From Phoronis australis (taxonomy: Eukaryota; Phoronida; Phoronidae), in contig NMRA01000703.1 of the NCBI GenBank assembly GCA_002633005.1, forward strand, positions 59,978 to 89,917: a stretch of DNA of 29,940 nucleotides, given 5' to 3'. Numbering within the stretch: the first letter of the stretch is position 1; each line of letters starts with the position of its first letter. Under the pieces are notes generated by a model. That model did not search any database. It saw only the letters and a list, made by a program, of their open reading frames with translations, and was not told where the DNA came from. A program made the translations under genes and the position numbers. Positions 1 to 10,790 of the stretch are shown here, piece by piece.

Positions 1-1
1 T

Positions 2-313
2 GACAAGTGTGTCACTAGTGTGCCCCCAAACCGGTAAACAATAATCAATATGAGGCTGAATAATAGAATGGTAAAGGGTCTTAAGAGTACTGACATTAAG
101 AAATTTGCCTAGACGTTTAAGTACACCGATTTTCTTAGATAATTTCTTTGTGATATGATCTATGTGCATATTAAATTTAAGATTGGGATCTAAAGTAAGG
201 CCCAAGTACTTAAACTTGTCAACATTCTCGATGGGAGAACTGTTGATAGAAAGGGATAGTTTTTGTTGTTTTAATTTCAAGTGTCTGAAACTACCCTTGA
301 ATATATGCAGCAT
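2..313 (-). pseudogene. LINE reverse transcriptase, C-terminal (thumb) fragment, partial at window edge
   Basis: Read on the minus strand, this frame is open for about 104 codons from an in-frame ATG at 313 to the window edge. It matches the end of LINE (jockey/CR1-like) reverse transcriptases. Visible landmarks, in order, are the segment FKYLGLTLD, a basic stretch containing HITKKLSKKIGVLKRL, and QPHIDYCLPVWG, which is the conserved end of the RT thumb where the family has YC..VW. An in-frame stop (TAA, 316-314) lies directly upstream and the catalytic palm with its YADD-type box is absent. The copy is therefore 5'-truncated, as usual for dead LINE insertions. The rest of the ORF would lie to the left of the window. 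In a full element this protein makes cDNA at the nicked target site. The family is assigned from motifs; the exact clade is not resolved. Confidence 0.85.
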
Positions 314-540
314 TTATGATTTGACCATTTTACTTGGACAAAACAGCTTGCAACCGCATGCATTTACCGTTCGCCAGTGTCTGGTCTCGATCCGCACCGG
401 GTCCGATAGGCTGCGGTCCCGAGTCTGGCAAAATAATTTCTGTCAAAATTTATTCGCCACATTTCTTTCAGCAAATTCCATAAAATTGTCCGTAGTTTTA
501 TTTTATTAAAATTAAGGCGCGCTGTCGATTATTTTATCCC
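314..540. other. no gene seen
   Basis: This stretch lies between the LINE fragment and the promoter-like patch. It contains a short CpG-bearing segment at about 385-430 but no coding or RNA signal that I can support. Confidence 0.4.
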
Positions 541-760
541 CGTTTGCTGGCTGGTAACAGTACAGGCACTGCTCCAGTCGCACTGACGCCGTTTTCTCGG
601 CCTGGGCTCCTGAATCCCCTGAATGAATTGTACTTCCGGGTTCGCGGCAAGTTCAAAATGGCGGTGGTTCATTTAAACATTTTTCGAGTACGGATCGTGT
701 ATTAGTTATGGGGTAGGTACTTCTTAGATCCTTATAACATCCTCTAACCATGTAATAAGG
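540..760 (+). promoter_or_regulatory. candidate TATA-less promoter with ETS and YY1-type sites
   Basis: The patch is visibly richer in G+C and CpG than its surroundings. It contains ACTTCCGG (632-639, ETS/GABP type), followed 14 bases later by CAAAATGGCGG (654-664), a match to the YY1 motif. In animal housekeeping promoters these two sites often flank the transcription start, and the ATG of the YY1 motif is often the start codon or sits in the 5' leader. Here the ATG at 658 opens only 15 codons before TAG (703-705). A possible splice donor, GTAGGT, follows at about 712. No downstream exon could be identified, so the gene this would drive is unknown. The same ETS + YY1 pairing recurs in a repeat at 7.8-8.0 kb, so this may be repeat-derived instead. 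Confidence 0.4.
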
Positions 761-2000
761 GTTAACAACGTGTGAGAGAAGGACTTTAATTACCCCGGCG
801 AGAAAGTTTTTTGTCAGTGAGTTTTACAATCGCGAACACAAAGCATACACGAAGTTTGCTCTTGGATTTATTTAGTTTGCAACTTAATGACTTTGATTAC
901 ATTTGTATAGCAGGTCAGCCATAGACTTTTGGGCGACATTTTTAAAGGTGTATTTTTTCTATTTCACATTGCCGCAGTTTCTTAGATCACTCGTTGACAA
1001 GTGTCAGCTACAGAGCGCCGACTTATCTTTCGCGTCGAACTATCCTTGCGTTAACTGCAAATTCTATGAACTTCAGTTACAAAGATCATGGGATTGCCAT
1101 TAATTGTAATATTTACATATATCTAATTATTAAGAGAACAGTGGCAGATCTACGTTTTCAGTATGCGGGAGGGTGTTTAAGATTCGCGCGAATCCGAGGA
1201 GAGTAGCGCAGAGCGGGGTAAGGTCGGGAGGGTGTTTTCCCCCCTCCCGTGTAAGATTTTTTTGTTTTGTGTAGCTGATTTCGTTTTCCTGGCGAAGTTA
1301 TTTTTTAATTTTTATTTTTGATCTTGTCCCAAGGGGCTCTAGTGAGGGGGAGGGTTTAAACCCCCCGAACCGCCTCTGGAGAACGCCCTATTCTTCAAAA
1401 CATGACGTGGAGAACACGTTACACGATCGCTGGTTTACAGCCGTAATTTTGATCGGAGAGCTGCGGCTATCGGGTCACTGTGCACGGAAGACCCGCTGTT
1501 GTGCGAAACGGATGCCATGGTAACGGGCATCGTTACCTCAACAGCGCTCAATATTCCTTTAAAATTCGTAACGAACACATACAATGCAAACTATTTGCAT
1601 AAATCGCACGTTGTTGTTTTAGGTGATGTTGATAGCCCAAGTTAAAATAAAATGTTTCTAAGCAACCCAGGGCCTTCTTACACTCTCTTTCACAGTGTTA
1701 CGAAAGGTAGTAATGTCGAGTGCTGTTTAACATGGCTTCTCAGTGGTTGAGGTAAGGAATCCGACGTCATAACATTCAGTCATTCCCATTGGTTTAAATC
1801 TGGGAAACCCCTTTCAGTTTACTGTTGTACTGATGACCACCTTTGACTTGAATAGTTGCAATTTATTGAAAAGGGCAGTGGTCGAAATAAACAAAATCAA
1901 GGAAACCGATCAGTGGTTTAAGCCCGAACAAGTACACTGATAGCGAAGTGATCGGTATACTTCCAACCAAGGCATTGATGCCCACACACGGATATTCCGT
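761..2000. other. no gene seen; G-rich patch with small hairpins
   Basis: No supported coding region. At about 1224-1250, CGGGAGGG and CCCTCCCG can pair, and at about 1340-1370 a G-run is followed by GGGTTTAAACCC. Both are short inverted repeats of unknown role. The rest is AT-rich, low-information DNA. Confidence 0.4.
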
Positions 2001-3131
2001 GTGTCGCTCACAGGCGCTTGGGTTTATCTCAAATGACGTCACTCAATAATATAAGAAAACATAAAGGTTGGACACTCGAAATCTGTTTGCTCAGAATTTT
2101 CTACTCAAATGTGCATGGAACTCCACGAAACTAGCATCGAACAACTCTTAGAATACTTTCTTTCATTCGATCTTTTCAAATTACCTTCAAGTGGTAATTT
2201 GGCGACAAAAATGCCAAAATCATGCCAAAATCACAAATTCAAGGACCTAATTCCGTGATGTCATGGCAGACGGTCTTCGCACATCCGGGTTTTGACAGAC
2301 GCTCCTGAACTAAATCCGAAAGTCTAATTTCGCGCGGCTTTCGCCGTCAATCCATCGACTACTTGATCATGAGAAGCAGAGAGCACTTTATTGCCAAATA
2401 AATGTAATTACTCACATATTTGTGTCAAATATAAATTATCCTGATACTGTATTGATATGCGAAGTTTTTTGTGTACTGTGATTTCTTATGAAGGTTTTAC
2501 TTTTGGCCAAAACCATTGAGTTAACTCGTCGGCCACGCGCATCGTAATACTTGCACGGACTGCGTTTCCTGGCCGTGTGTGTGTTGTGCTTCAATCAAAA
2601 AAGTGCGTGATGTCAAGATGAGAAACAAGTTACGCCAGTTTATGTAATAAAATTCTAAGTTAAGGGCTAAAATGAGCCGTCAGTGGAATAAAGTTACACA
2701 TATTCATTAAAATACTAACTTTAACATTCTCAATTAGTTGAGTTTTGGATTAGAATTATTGAATTTGAAATATAGGTTGCCTGCTCAAACTCGAAGTTTC
2801 ACCTACGACAGGCGTACAAGTTGAAGCACAACTGAAATCCGCCATGTTTACTATTTCAGGTCCTTGAATTCAGAGTTTTGAGATTGTTTTAGAAATTCCA
2901 TCGCCAATTCACCTCTCACGAATACAGTTAATGGGATCTAGGAAAGATAAGGCTTCGAAGGTTTATGCAACACCAGACTGAGGGAGGTGCACGCAGATTT
3001 TATTTGGATTTTGGACGGTTGAAGTTGGGAGCCTCGGCTTGGCAAAGTTTAAGTGTCCAACCTTTATGTTTTCTTATATATATTATTAAGTGACGTCATT
3101 TGCGATAAACCCAAGCGCCTGTGGTGTCGCT
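2001..3131. mobile_element. non-autonomous DNA transposon with 8-bp target duplication (hAT-like)
   Basis: The element itself is 2009-3123 (1115 bp). It is bounded by inverted termini that begin CACAGGCGCTTGGGTTTATC and stay alignable for about 76 bp, with a few substitutions and a short TA insertion in the right arm. The flanks are a perfect direct duplication, GTGTCGCT, at 2001-2008 and 3124-3131. An 8-bp duplication is typical of hAT elements and also of P elements; terminus CACAGG is not a textbook hAT start, so the superfamily is tentative. A second, subterminal inverted pair (ATTCAAGGACCT near 2232 and AGGTCCTTGAAT near 2860) supports a single foldable unit. No transposase reading frame is present, so it would have to be mobilised in trans. 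Each terminus carries the CREB/ATF palindrome TGACGTCA (2034-2041, 3091-3098). Confidence 0.85.
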
Positions 3132-4760
3132 CATCACGTTCCACAGGGCCACTTTTCAGTATAGGTGGCGCTGTGTCAGAGGATAGACCTTCTTGTTGCC
3201 CGCACTTCCGTTGTGATCAAAACTTAGCGTGCTTTTAATGAGTGAGTTTACTGACTAGCTGACCGGCCATTAAAAATGTTAATATCGAATAATGTGCGCA
3301 TTACGAATATTGTAATTACAGAAATGTCTTCAAATTATTAAGATTCAGTGTCTTCTGCCTTCATGTTAATGAATCAAAGGGTGAACAACATTATCCAAAT
3401 GTGAATGTTTTAACTGGAAATCGCACCACTACTCACTACTGCTAGCACTAGATCTAATTTTGAAACTCAAAAAACATTAAATTATTCACTAAGTCGTGGA
3501 CTTTAATCGCAAATGTCGGTATTGGGTTAGAATTGGGTTTTTAGTTAAAAGCTCATTTTTGCGTTCACCCCCAGTGAGAAACAAGCTGGAGGGGAATACT
3601 AAGTGAGTGTTAGACTAAGTGAGTGTTAGACAAAATTTGACTTAAAAATATTATTGAAATCATCAACAATGGTGTAACAAGAATATGAAATCTACTTCAA
3701 GAGGACACATAGAAATCTCAATGCCATCAGTCAGGTGGTACAACCTGTCGCGACACCACGCACATTCTTAAAGGTGTCCTTAAATATGCAAAATAACATC
3801 GCACCAAAAACCACCTTCAAACGTTGACCTACATATTTCGAATTCACGTGTTGGTACAAATTCTTACATACAAATCAAAGCGAGAATTCAATAAATAAAA
3901 ACCAATTAATTATACTTCCATGACGCTATATAACAATGAAATACCAGAAACAAGCAAAATCCTTTCTGTGAGTTCGTGCACACAAAAATAAATAATTCAA
4001 GAGTTAACGACTGAAGACACTCATCTATAGCCTACATAACACTCTTAGTTCACTTTATCACCAACCTATGAAAAACGAACTTTAATCAAATTTGTGTTAT
4101 TACTCAGGTTTGTCCTAGGACAGGCAAATCATGCAGATAAACGCAAAATGAAGCAAAAATGAACAAAGCACTTGGATAATTGCTACATTGGTGAGGACAT
4201 CAAAACTTGCTCAGCTCCATTCTTTATCCTCCTGCAAAACAATGACCAATCATCCCAAGTACAAAAAAGAACAATTACATTCCTTGAATCGTCCCATAGA
4301 GGTATTGATATTTCTGAAATGTCGAAACCGGTCATTTATCTTAGTTCATGTCAGTCAACTGCCACCAACTTTGTAAAGTAAGAAATTGAGGGGCCCTCAC
4401 AGTAACATCAATCAAAATTCTGGATCTGACCAAAACAAAACTGAACTCTTCTCTTGCCGAACAATTTTCACTGATGACTAATTTTGAAAATTATACTGAA
4501 ATTTAAAGAGATTGAGCATGACATCTTTTATCCCAGACAGGTTTTTTCAAGCAATGTCCCTTTAAATTCATTATCAAGGCTACAATACCCACTCTTAAGT
4601 TATAATTAAGATTTAGAAATTATTAATTTATTTTGTATCCTAGGTCGCAAGTATGCATGAACCTGTGGAGTTTTTGATACAGTAACAATCATCAGAATTC
4701 TTGCGTGATGAATTTTCATGTTAAAATAACACTGATACTTCAAATTGGGCAGCAATCCAT
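3132..4760. other. no gene seen
   Basis: AT-rich, without supportable features apart from a 16-bp direct duplication (ACTAAGTGAGTGTTAG, two copies at about 3598-3630). At 3162-3175, just outside the transposon, ATAGGTGGCGCTG is a partial CTCF-like core. Confidence 0.4.
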
Positions 4761-6430
4761 TAAGTCAAGTGCAATATGACGACCTAATTATGGTTACGGC
4801 ACCCTTGTTTAGGGTTAGGGTTAGAGTTAAAGTATAGATTTGATTGGGCCATACTTTGACATCAAAAGCCAATCCAGCCCAACAACTTAGAACAACCACC
4901 ACCCTGCTGAACCAACTCTTTACAACAGGCAAGAATTCCCTCAAGTTGTTGTAAGGTGCATTGTGACAGGAATACTGCATGCCATAAACCTGTGAATGTA
5001 GACCTATAGGTGAGGCTGAACCTGTATCTGGAATTAGGCACCATGCACCATTACATGAAACAATAGAGTATGATAGCTGAGGCACCCCTTTCTAAAATAA
5101 AAAGTAAATCAAATTTGACTTATCACTAACAAAATGGTAGATGTTGAGATGTATTCAATTTAACACTAACTATTAATTGAAAAGCATTAAGAAATTACAA
5201 AAATAAAGCAAATGGCAGCAGATTAAGACATGCACACATGCACAGCAAACTGCTCTCATACATGAAGCTTAGGGAATGTGCTTATACTGAAACACTTGAG
5301 TAAACAATTTCCAAACCTAATATCTGGGATATATTGCAGTAAGAGCCCTTCATTAACACAAACTTAATCATTTCACTGTTTATTTGTCGTCCACCATGTT
5401 CCTTTTACCATGATGAGACATGCTTTGGACACAGAGCTACTATAATTTAACTTCAGTTTTTTGTTTGTATTGTCTATTCGCAATTTGCACAGTGGAAGAT
5501 CAAAACTTGTTCAAAGAGTATGAGCAATTGTAAATCAAGCTGCCCAACAAAACTAAAGTCATGTTTGCAATCGGGTTTATCTAGGATAACCAGGTGAATC
5601 CATGTGCTTTCTAATTAATCCTTATTATTAATTATTATGACTGAAGGAGCTATGTAACAAACCTGGCATGATGACATTGATGAGGCAATGTCACCTTGAA
5701 GGGTGGAAGCAGTCATGTTTTGGAAATGTAATTTTACACAATAGGGATGCATGGTGACTGACAGTAATGTAGCATCTTAAAGAGATAAAGCAGTATTCAA
5801 TGGTTGCCCTGGGCGTGTACATAAAGTAGTTCTCAACCCTTGTCCTGGGTAAGTATCAAGCATAACTATGATACCCTGACCTAATTAATTATGCAAGGCA
5901 TCTAACCAACACAAGTTCCAAGACATTACAATGAGTGTACATTGCAGGCCTTATTCCATTGTTTAGTATGACATCATTTTTACGTTTTGAAGCCAGTCAA
6001 ATAAAATTAAATTCCAAAAACATAAACAATAGTAGAGCAGATTTACAGTGTTGTAAATTACAAAGCACTTCCAAGTGCTATGGACTTATTCAATCTTAAT
6101 GCTTCTCAACTCTCTGGGAGCATAGAATGGGTGCAGCCATTATCCGTGCACACTGACAAACATATAATTTCATGTAAGTTTCAAGAGTCAAAATACCACC
6201 TGGTTAATTTCCCATCTTACAACAAAACAGTATGACTTTTTTAATATAATACATATTTCAGTCAGTATCATAACAAATCAAGTATTGCATATGTATGGCA
6301 AGAATTAAGATCGAACATTGTGAGTTCCAAATACAAGGACGAGTAAAACATCACAGTCAAACATAAGTGACTAAATGTAGATGGTGCTTCACGTTCGATG
6401 TCCACCAGGTGATGAAACCTGCCCATGATG
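4761..6430. other. no gene seen; contains a short telomere-like run
   Basis: No coding or RNA gene is supportable. At 4809-4826 there are two TTAGGG units followed by a variant TTAGAG. This is the vertebrate and marine-invertebrate telomere hexamer, but far too short to indicate a telomere or a fusion point. Confidence 0.4.
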
Positions 6431-6710
6431 AGTTGAGCACTGCACCTAACTCAGGTGATGTATCAGCTGGAGTTGAGCACTGCACCTAACTCAGGTGATG
6501 TATCAGCTAGAGTTGAGCACTGCACCTAACTCAGGTGATGTATCAGCTGGAGTTGAGCACTGCACCTAACTCAGGTGATGTATCAGCTGGAGTTGAACAT
6601 TGCACCTAACTCAGGTGATGTATCAGCTGGAGTTGAACACTGCACCTAACTCAGGTGATGTATCAGCTGGAGTTGAACATTGCACCTAACTCAGGTGATG
6701 TATCACCTGG
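6431..6710. repeat. minisatellite, 7 copies of a 40-bp unit
   Basis: The unit starts AGTTGAGCACTGCACCTAAC and ends TATCAGCTGG. Seven copies run in strict 40-bp register with only a few substitutions (for example GAGCAC/GAACAT, and CACCTGG ending the last copy). Each unit holds CAGGTG and, except the last, CAGCTG, both E-box hexamers. The period is not a multiple of three and stops occur in the frames, so it is not a coding repeat. High uniformity suggests recent expansion or homogenisation. Confidence 0.97.
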
Positions 6711-7472
6711 AATCATCAGGAGAAGAGGTCCTCACCATGCTCTGTCGTCTGGAAAAGAACAACATAAAGTGTGAGTCATCAACTGCAACCGTTGTTAATT
6801 ACAAGCAAGAGAGTGTCAATAAAGAGACTTGTTTTATTACAGTCTCTGAATATTCCAAAACCCTTCCAACTTTCAAAACAACATAAGATTAAAAATGCTG
6901 CCAAAATTCGAAAACATTGTAAGTGAACGGAAAATATTAGTAATAATCACTCTCCTTCTAAGCTTAGTTAATATCCTTTATTGCCCCATACCATCAAGTT
7001 GACAGTAAACATGTGCATTAATCATATAACATCACGCTAATTGGATTGGATTGCATCACCACTCCTGGACACAGAATCTACAGGGGACATAATGAGAGAT
7101 GACTGTCAATAGACCATTGGGAAGTCTCGCGGCAGGGAGGTACAACAAAATGTTGTTACACAACCTTGCACAAGGCTTATATTCAGCAAGGTGAAAAGCC
7201 AGCATGAGGTCTTACAAACCTAAGGTGATTCAGGCAGTGCAATAACATCTCGGGCCATGAGATCAATGTAGGTGGGTAAAAATTACTTTACTTGACAATG
7301 AAATGAGCCCACCCAAGTGGCTTGTGCACCACTGGTACATCACGGAACTTATAGACCACCCACAATTATTTTTTATTTGTTTAATTATCTCACAACCAAC
7401 AGCCATAGTTACACCAACGGTAGCTGGTGGGAATCCAAACCAATAGTCACAAGATTATGGTATTTTTGTTAT
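6711..7472. other. no gene seen
   Basis: Ordinary AT-rich sequence between the minisatellite and the hairpin-tipped element. A short open frame that starts in the last minisatellite unit (6680-6886) has no recognisable domain. Confidence 0.4.
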
Positions 7473-7499
7473 TACTTGGCGGAATTCTTCCGCCAAGTA
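7473..7499. repeat. perfect 12-bp-stem hairpin at the left end of element A
   Basis: TACTTGGCGGAA pairs with TTCCGCCAAGTA across a three-base loop. It has the same outer bases (TACT...AGTA) as the hairpins at 12502 and 12558. Confidence 0.95.
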
Positions 7500-7664
7500 T
7501 GTATATGACAGCAAGTTTTTTTTTTTTTTTTGTTTTTGTTTGTTCGCTCTCTACAGGTCGCAATTCTGGTCCGATTTTCACGAAATTTGCACACAACATG
7601 TAGATCGGGAATCACTGGAACGCTATTGTTTTTGGTCATGATCGGATACAAACTGGCGGACGTG

Positions 7665-7973
7665 GCGGCCATTTTGAATCCGATTTCACAGTCAAATACT
7701 CGTAGAGGCCGCATTTTTCGACCTACATGGCTGAAAATCGGTACGAATATACTAGAACGCATGTGCTACAATTGTGCAGAAAATCGTTGACTTCCGGTTA
7801 AAGATGGCGGAAATATTGGACGTGGCGCATGCGCACCCCGAAATAGGGCTAAAAACGTTTTCTCCTGTAGAGGGCGCAATTGCAAACCAATCACTTTCAA
7901 ACTGGTCACGTGTTCGTTGAGTTTAATAAGCTTTTATAAAAAATATTGAACCGGAAGTCACCTTCAAGATGGC
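7665..7973. promoter_or_regulatory. cluster of YY1-type and ETS-type motifs inside element A
   Basis: GCGGCCATTTTG (7665-7676) is a reverse-strand YY1 match. ACTTCCGG (7790-7797) is followed by AAGATGGCGG (7801-7810). ACCGGAAGT (7950-7958) is followed by CAAGATGGC (7965-7973). No transcript start can be shown. Confidence 0.35.
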
Positions 7974-8198
7974 TTCTGTGGGGCATGTTCACACGGTTTC
8001 AGTCGCTCTGCTGTCGCATTTTTTATGGGAAGAGCAAATGACGTGAATTTTTGCATGTGGATTCCTTGAAGTATGGCCTTTCAAAAAGTCTGCGAGAGCG
8101 TATTTCTCAGACTTACCGTTTTCGAGTAATTTGACTTTGACTTCAAAAAAAAAAACGGCAAACTTTCAATTTTCTCGAAAAATTTTTGGATTTTTGCC

Positions 8199-9405
8199 AA
8201 ACTATCACATTAGATAGAGATTTGAACGGGCTTTCAGAGGATACTTTCCATTTTGCGCTACGACGTCTACTTTTTGAATTATTCGAGATTTTCTGATACC
8301 GTTGTCCCTAGGCAAGCGCGCAAGTGGCTGGCTTTCAGTTCACTTTGTTTTGGTTATGCCTAGTTGACCCAGACTGACCCAGCCAGCACTGTCCTACTTT
8401 AAAGCATGGCTCGTCCGTCACGTTGCGCCATCTATTGTTCTTTATAGTAGTTGATTGTGTGCTCTCTATTTGATTTTTTGCTAGTCACATGAATGTTATC
8501 GTGTTTGACAAACTAATACTTTAGATAGAGTTTTGAACGGGCTTTCAGATGATAATTTTCATTTTGCGCTACGACGTCTACTTTCTGAAATATTCGAGAT
8601 TTTCGAATACCGTTGTTCCTTCGATCACACGCAGCTGGCTGGCTTTAAGTTCACTTTGTTTTGGTTATGCCTAGTTGACCCAGACTGACCCAGCCAGCAC
8701 TGTCCTACTTTAAAGCATGGCTCGTCCGTCATGTTGCGCCATCTATTGTTCTTTATTGTAGTTGATTGTATGCTCTCTATTTGATTTTTTGCAAGTCACA
8801 TGAATGTTATCGTGTTTGACAAACTACCACTTGAGATAGAGTTTTGAACGGGCTTTCAGATGATAATTTTCATTTTGCGCTACGACGTCTACTTTTTGAA
8901 TTATTCGAGATTTGCGGATACCGTTGTTCCTTCGGTCACGTATGCACGCAGCTGGCTGGCTTTCAGTTAGTTCACTTTGTTTTGGTTATGCCTAGTTGAC
9001 CCAGACTGACCCAGCCAGCACTGTTCTACTGTGGCTGAATAGCGCTCTGTAGACTGTACAATTTCAGGCCAAATACTTATTGTAAACATAACTTTGCTTT
9101 GGAGACTGTCACTTAGCGCCACCTATTTTAGAATGTGGGAAAAGACATGGCTCGTCCGCCATGTTGCGCCATCTATTGTTCTTTATTCTAGTTCATTATA
9201 TGCTCTCTATTTGATTTCTTCGCTAGTCACATGAATGTTACCGTGTTATCCATTATTGCCGCCTTGATCGTCATGATTGCCGTCGTCGCTCTAATTCTTT
9301 ATTGTAGTTGATTGTCTGCTCTCTATTTGATTTCTTCGCTAGTCACATTAATGTTACCGTGTTATCGTCTCATTCATAATTGCCGCCGTGATCGTCTTGA
9401 TTGTC
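8199..9405. repeat. tandem repeats of about 311 bp inside element A, with a nested 116-bp duplication
   Basis: Units start with AACTA(T/A/C)... at 8199, 8511 and 8822, giving periods of 312 and 311. Shared landmarks are GAACGGGCTTTCAGA, TGCGCTACGACGTCTACTTT, TTGACCCAGACTGACCCAGC and TTGCGCCATCTATTGTTC. The third unit carries about 115 extra bases near 9029-9145. The tail of the unit (TTCTTTATT ... CACATGAATGTTACCG) is duplicated again at 9179 and 9295, period 116. No frame stays open through a unit. Confidence 0.92.
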
Positions 9406-9464
9406 GTCGTCTCCCTCATCGTCGTCTTTTCGATTAGTTCCGCCAAGTGTCGCTCCTCCGAGCG

Positions 9465-10033
9465 CTCTCGTTTAAGTCATTACCAGTTTAGGATATAATT
9501 CTCAGAAAAGAATAACAGCACAATGCTTCAGCACCTATTGTTGTAAGTTTTGTCTTAGCTGAAGTGGTCGTAACATTCCTAGTATTTGCACATAGATCAT
9601 GAACAAGGCTCTAGAAGACAATTACTGAGGCTGAAATTATGACCTTTACATCAACACGTTTGCTCTTCTCACATCACAGTTACAATAACAGTCAACAACC
9701 ACCTTAGTTACAACCTGGATCAGGGGTCTAATCTTCATACTCGACATAAAACTCGAACTTATGTTTAATATGAACTCAGAATATGCAAGTGTCTATTATT
9801 CTATAGTTGAGTTCACAATGGCTTATACAGATGGATTTCTAGTTCTGAGTTAACACTTGATGACCCCAAGATTTGACCTAAAAGCTCCAATGAAAACTCA
9901 AAATATCTAGTTTAAACTCTTAACGCTGGTGTCATCAAATACAAACTAGAATTAGACAAAAAAACTTGGAGTCACATTTTGTGTACAAAGATTAGACCCC
10001 GGGTCCCTGCATGTGAAAGATTCCTGGATCCCT
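9465..10033. other. no gene seen
   Basis: AT-rich sequence with no repeat or coding signal that I can support. Confidence 0.4.
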
Positions 10034-10549
10034 CTATTCAGCTCTATTAATGGTCTCTTCACCAGTGTTTATATACCAGGACACTTTGGCATCTGATTCA
10101 ACGTCAAGACGGATGAGCTTGCAGGCATCGCAGAACCGATTGCCGACCTGCTCCTCACACCAGCAGATGTAATCTCCAGAGTGCGTGAATCGCTTACAGA
10201 TGCCAAGATTGTACAACAGCAGGAGAGATGGGCAACAAAGCGCCTCATAGAGCGAGGATGGCAATACAGAGATGCAGCAAAAACTTGTATCAGGGGAAAA
10301 GATCGAAGAGTGTGTAACCAACACGAACTTGGTTGCCTCTCCAAATTTACATTTCGTGCGATACTGGAAGGAGGAGGGCCAGAGACTATCCCGGTGCCTA
10401 CCCTCTGATGTCACCATAGAAACAGAAACAGAAAAAGAGTAACAGGAGCAACACAAAGAATTGAAATACATCCACAACTGCACTGCAAATGGTTTGCTTG
10501 TAGGGGCGTTTACTAGTATCATAAAAACAAACATTAGATGGTGTCTCAA
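10034..10549 (-). other. GC-richer, ORF-dense patch of unknown nature
   Basis: This holds the longest open frame in the window: 171 codons on the minus strand, with a cysteine-rich end (YICWCEEQVGNRFCDAC). A plus-strand frame over about 10097-10408 is also open. It reads as helical and charged, for example TDELAGIAEPIADLLL and QQERWATKRLIERGWQYRD, which looks the more protein-like of the two. I recognise neither. Base composition is clearly more GC-rich than on either side, which favours an old exon or a captured coding fragment, but no good splice sites or start context settle the strand. The last part (from about 10438) overlaps a diverged repeat copy. Treat it as an unassigned candidate, not a gene. 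Confidence 0.25.
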
Positions 10550-10790
10550 ATATAGAACTATTTACCAAATTTCATAAAAACCATTCAAGAACTCTAAAGA
10601 TACAGAGGGAAACAAAACAAGAGCAACACAACACATTTGGTATGTACTATGTACCCACAATGCACCGCAAAAGACGTGTTTTTCAGGGTCACATGCTCAT
10701 CTGTTTCATGGAAGATGAAGACAGCAATTTGACCACAAGGGGTAGCAGCAATAGTCAAATGACATCAACTCAAAAAGCTTAAGAGCCTAC
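10438..10790 (+). repeat. diverged copy of the CTCF-like repeat family
   Basis: It shares with 16.64-16.87 kb the landmarks AGCAACACAAAG...TTGAAAT, CACTGCA(A/G)ATGG, TACCAA(A/T)TTTCATA and AAGATACAGAGG. At 10730-10745 the expected core reads ACCACAAGGGGTAGC, a degenerate form. Confidence 0.6.

Larger units (their letters stand above)
7473..9464 (+). mobile_element. hairpin-tipped non-autonomous element A (Helentron/HINE-like)
   Basis: The left end is a perfect hairpin at 7473-7499: stem TACTTGGCGGAA, loop TTC, stem TTCCGCCAAGTA. A T-run follows (about 7516-7531), then about 650 bp of single-copy-looking sequence, then 311-bp tandem units. Near the right end, TTCCGCCAAGT recurs at 9438-9448. 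This is an inverted copy of the leftmost 11 bases, placed subterminally and followed at once by a small hairpin (CGCTC, loop CTCC, GAGCG; 9451-9464). Asymmetric terminal inverted repeats, central tandem repeats and a 3' stem-loop are the published architecture of Helentron/Helitron2 derivatives such as INE-1. No Rep/helicase frame is present, so it is non-autonomous. The right boundary is approximate. Confidence 0.6.

Noticed and set aside
658-705. ATG in the YY1-type motif as a gene start
   Set aside because: The frame stops after 15 codons and no convincing downstream exon was found.
4809-4826. TTAGGG run as an interstitial telomere or fusion point
   Set aside because: Only two perfect units; chance is sufficient.
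7472-7762. 96-codon minus-strand frame over the left end of element A
   Set aside because: It runs through the terminal hairpin and the T-run (giving a lysine tract), so it is an artefact of repeat sequence.
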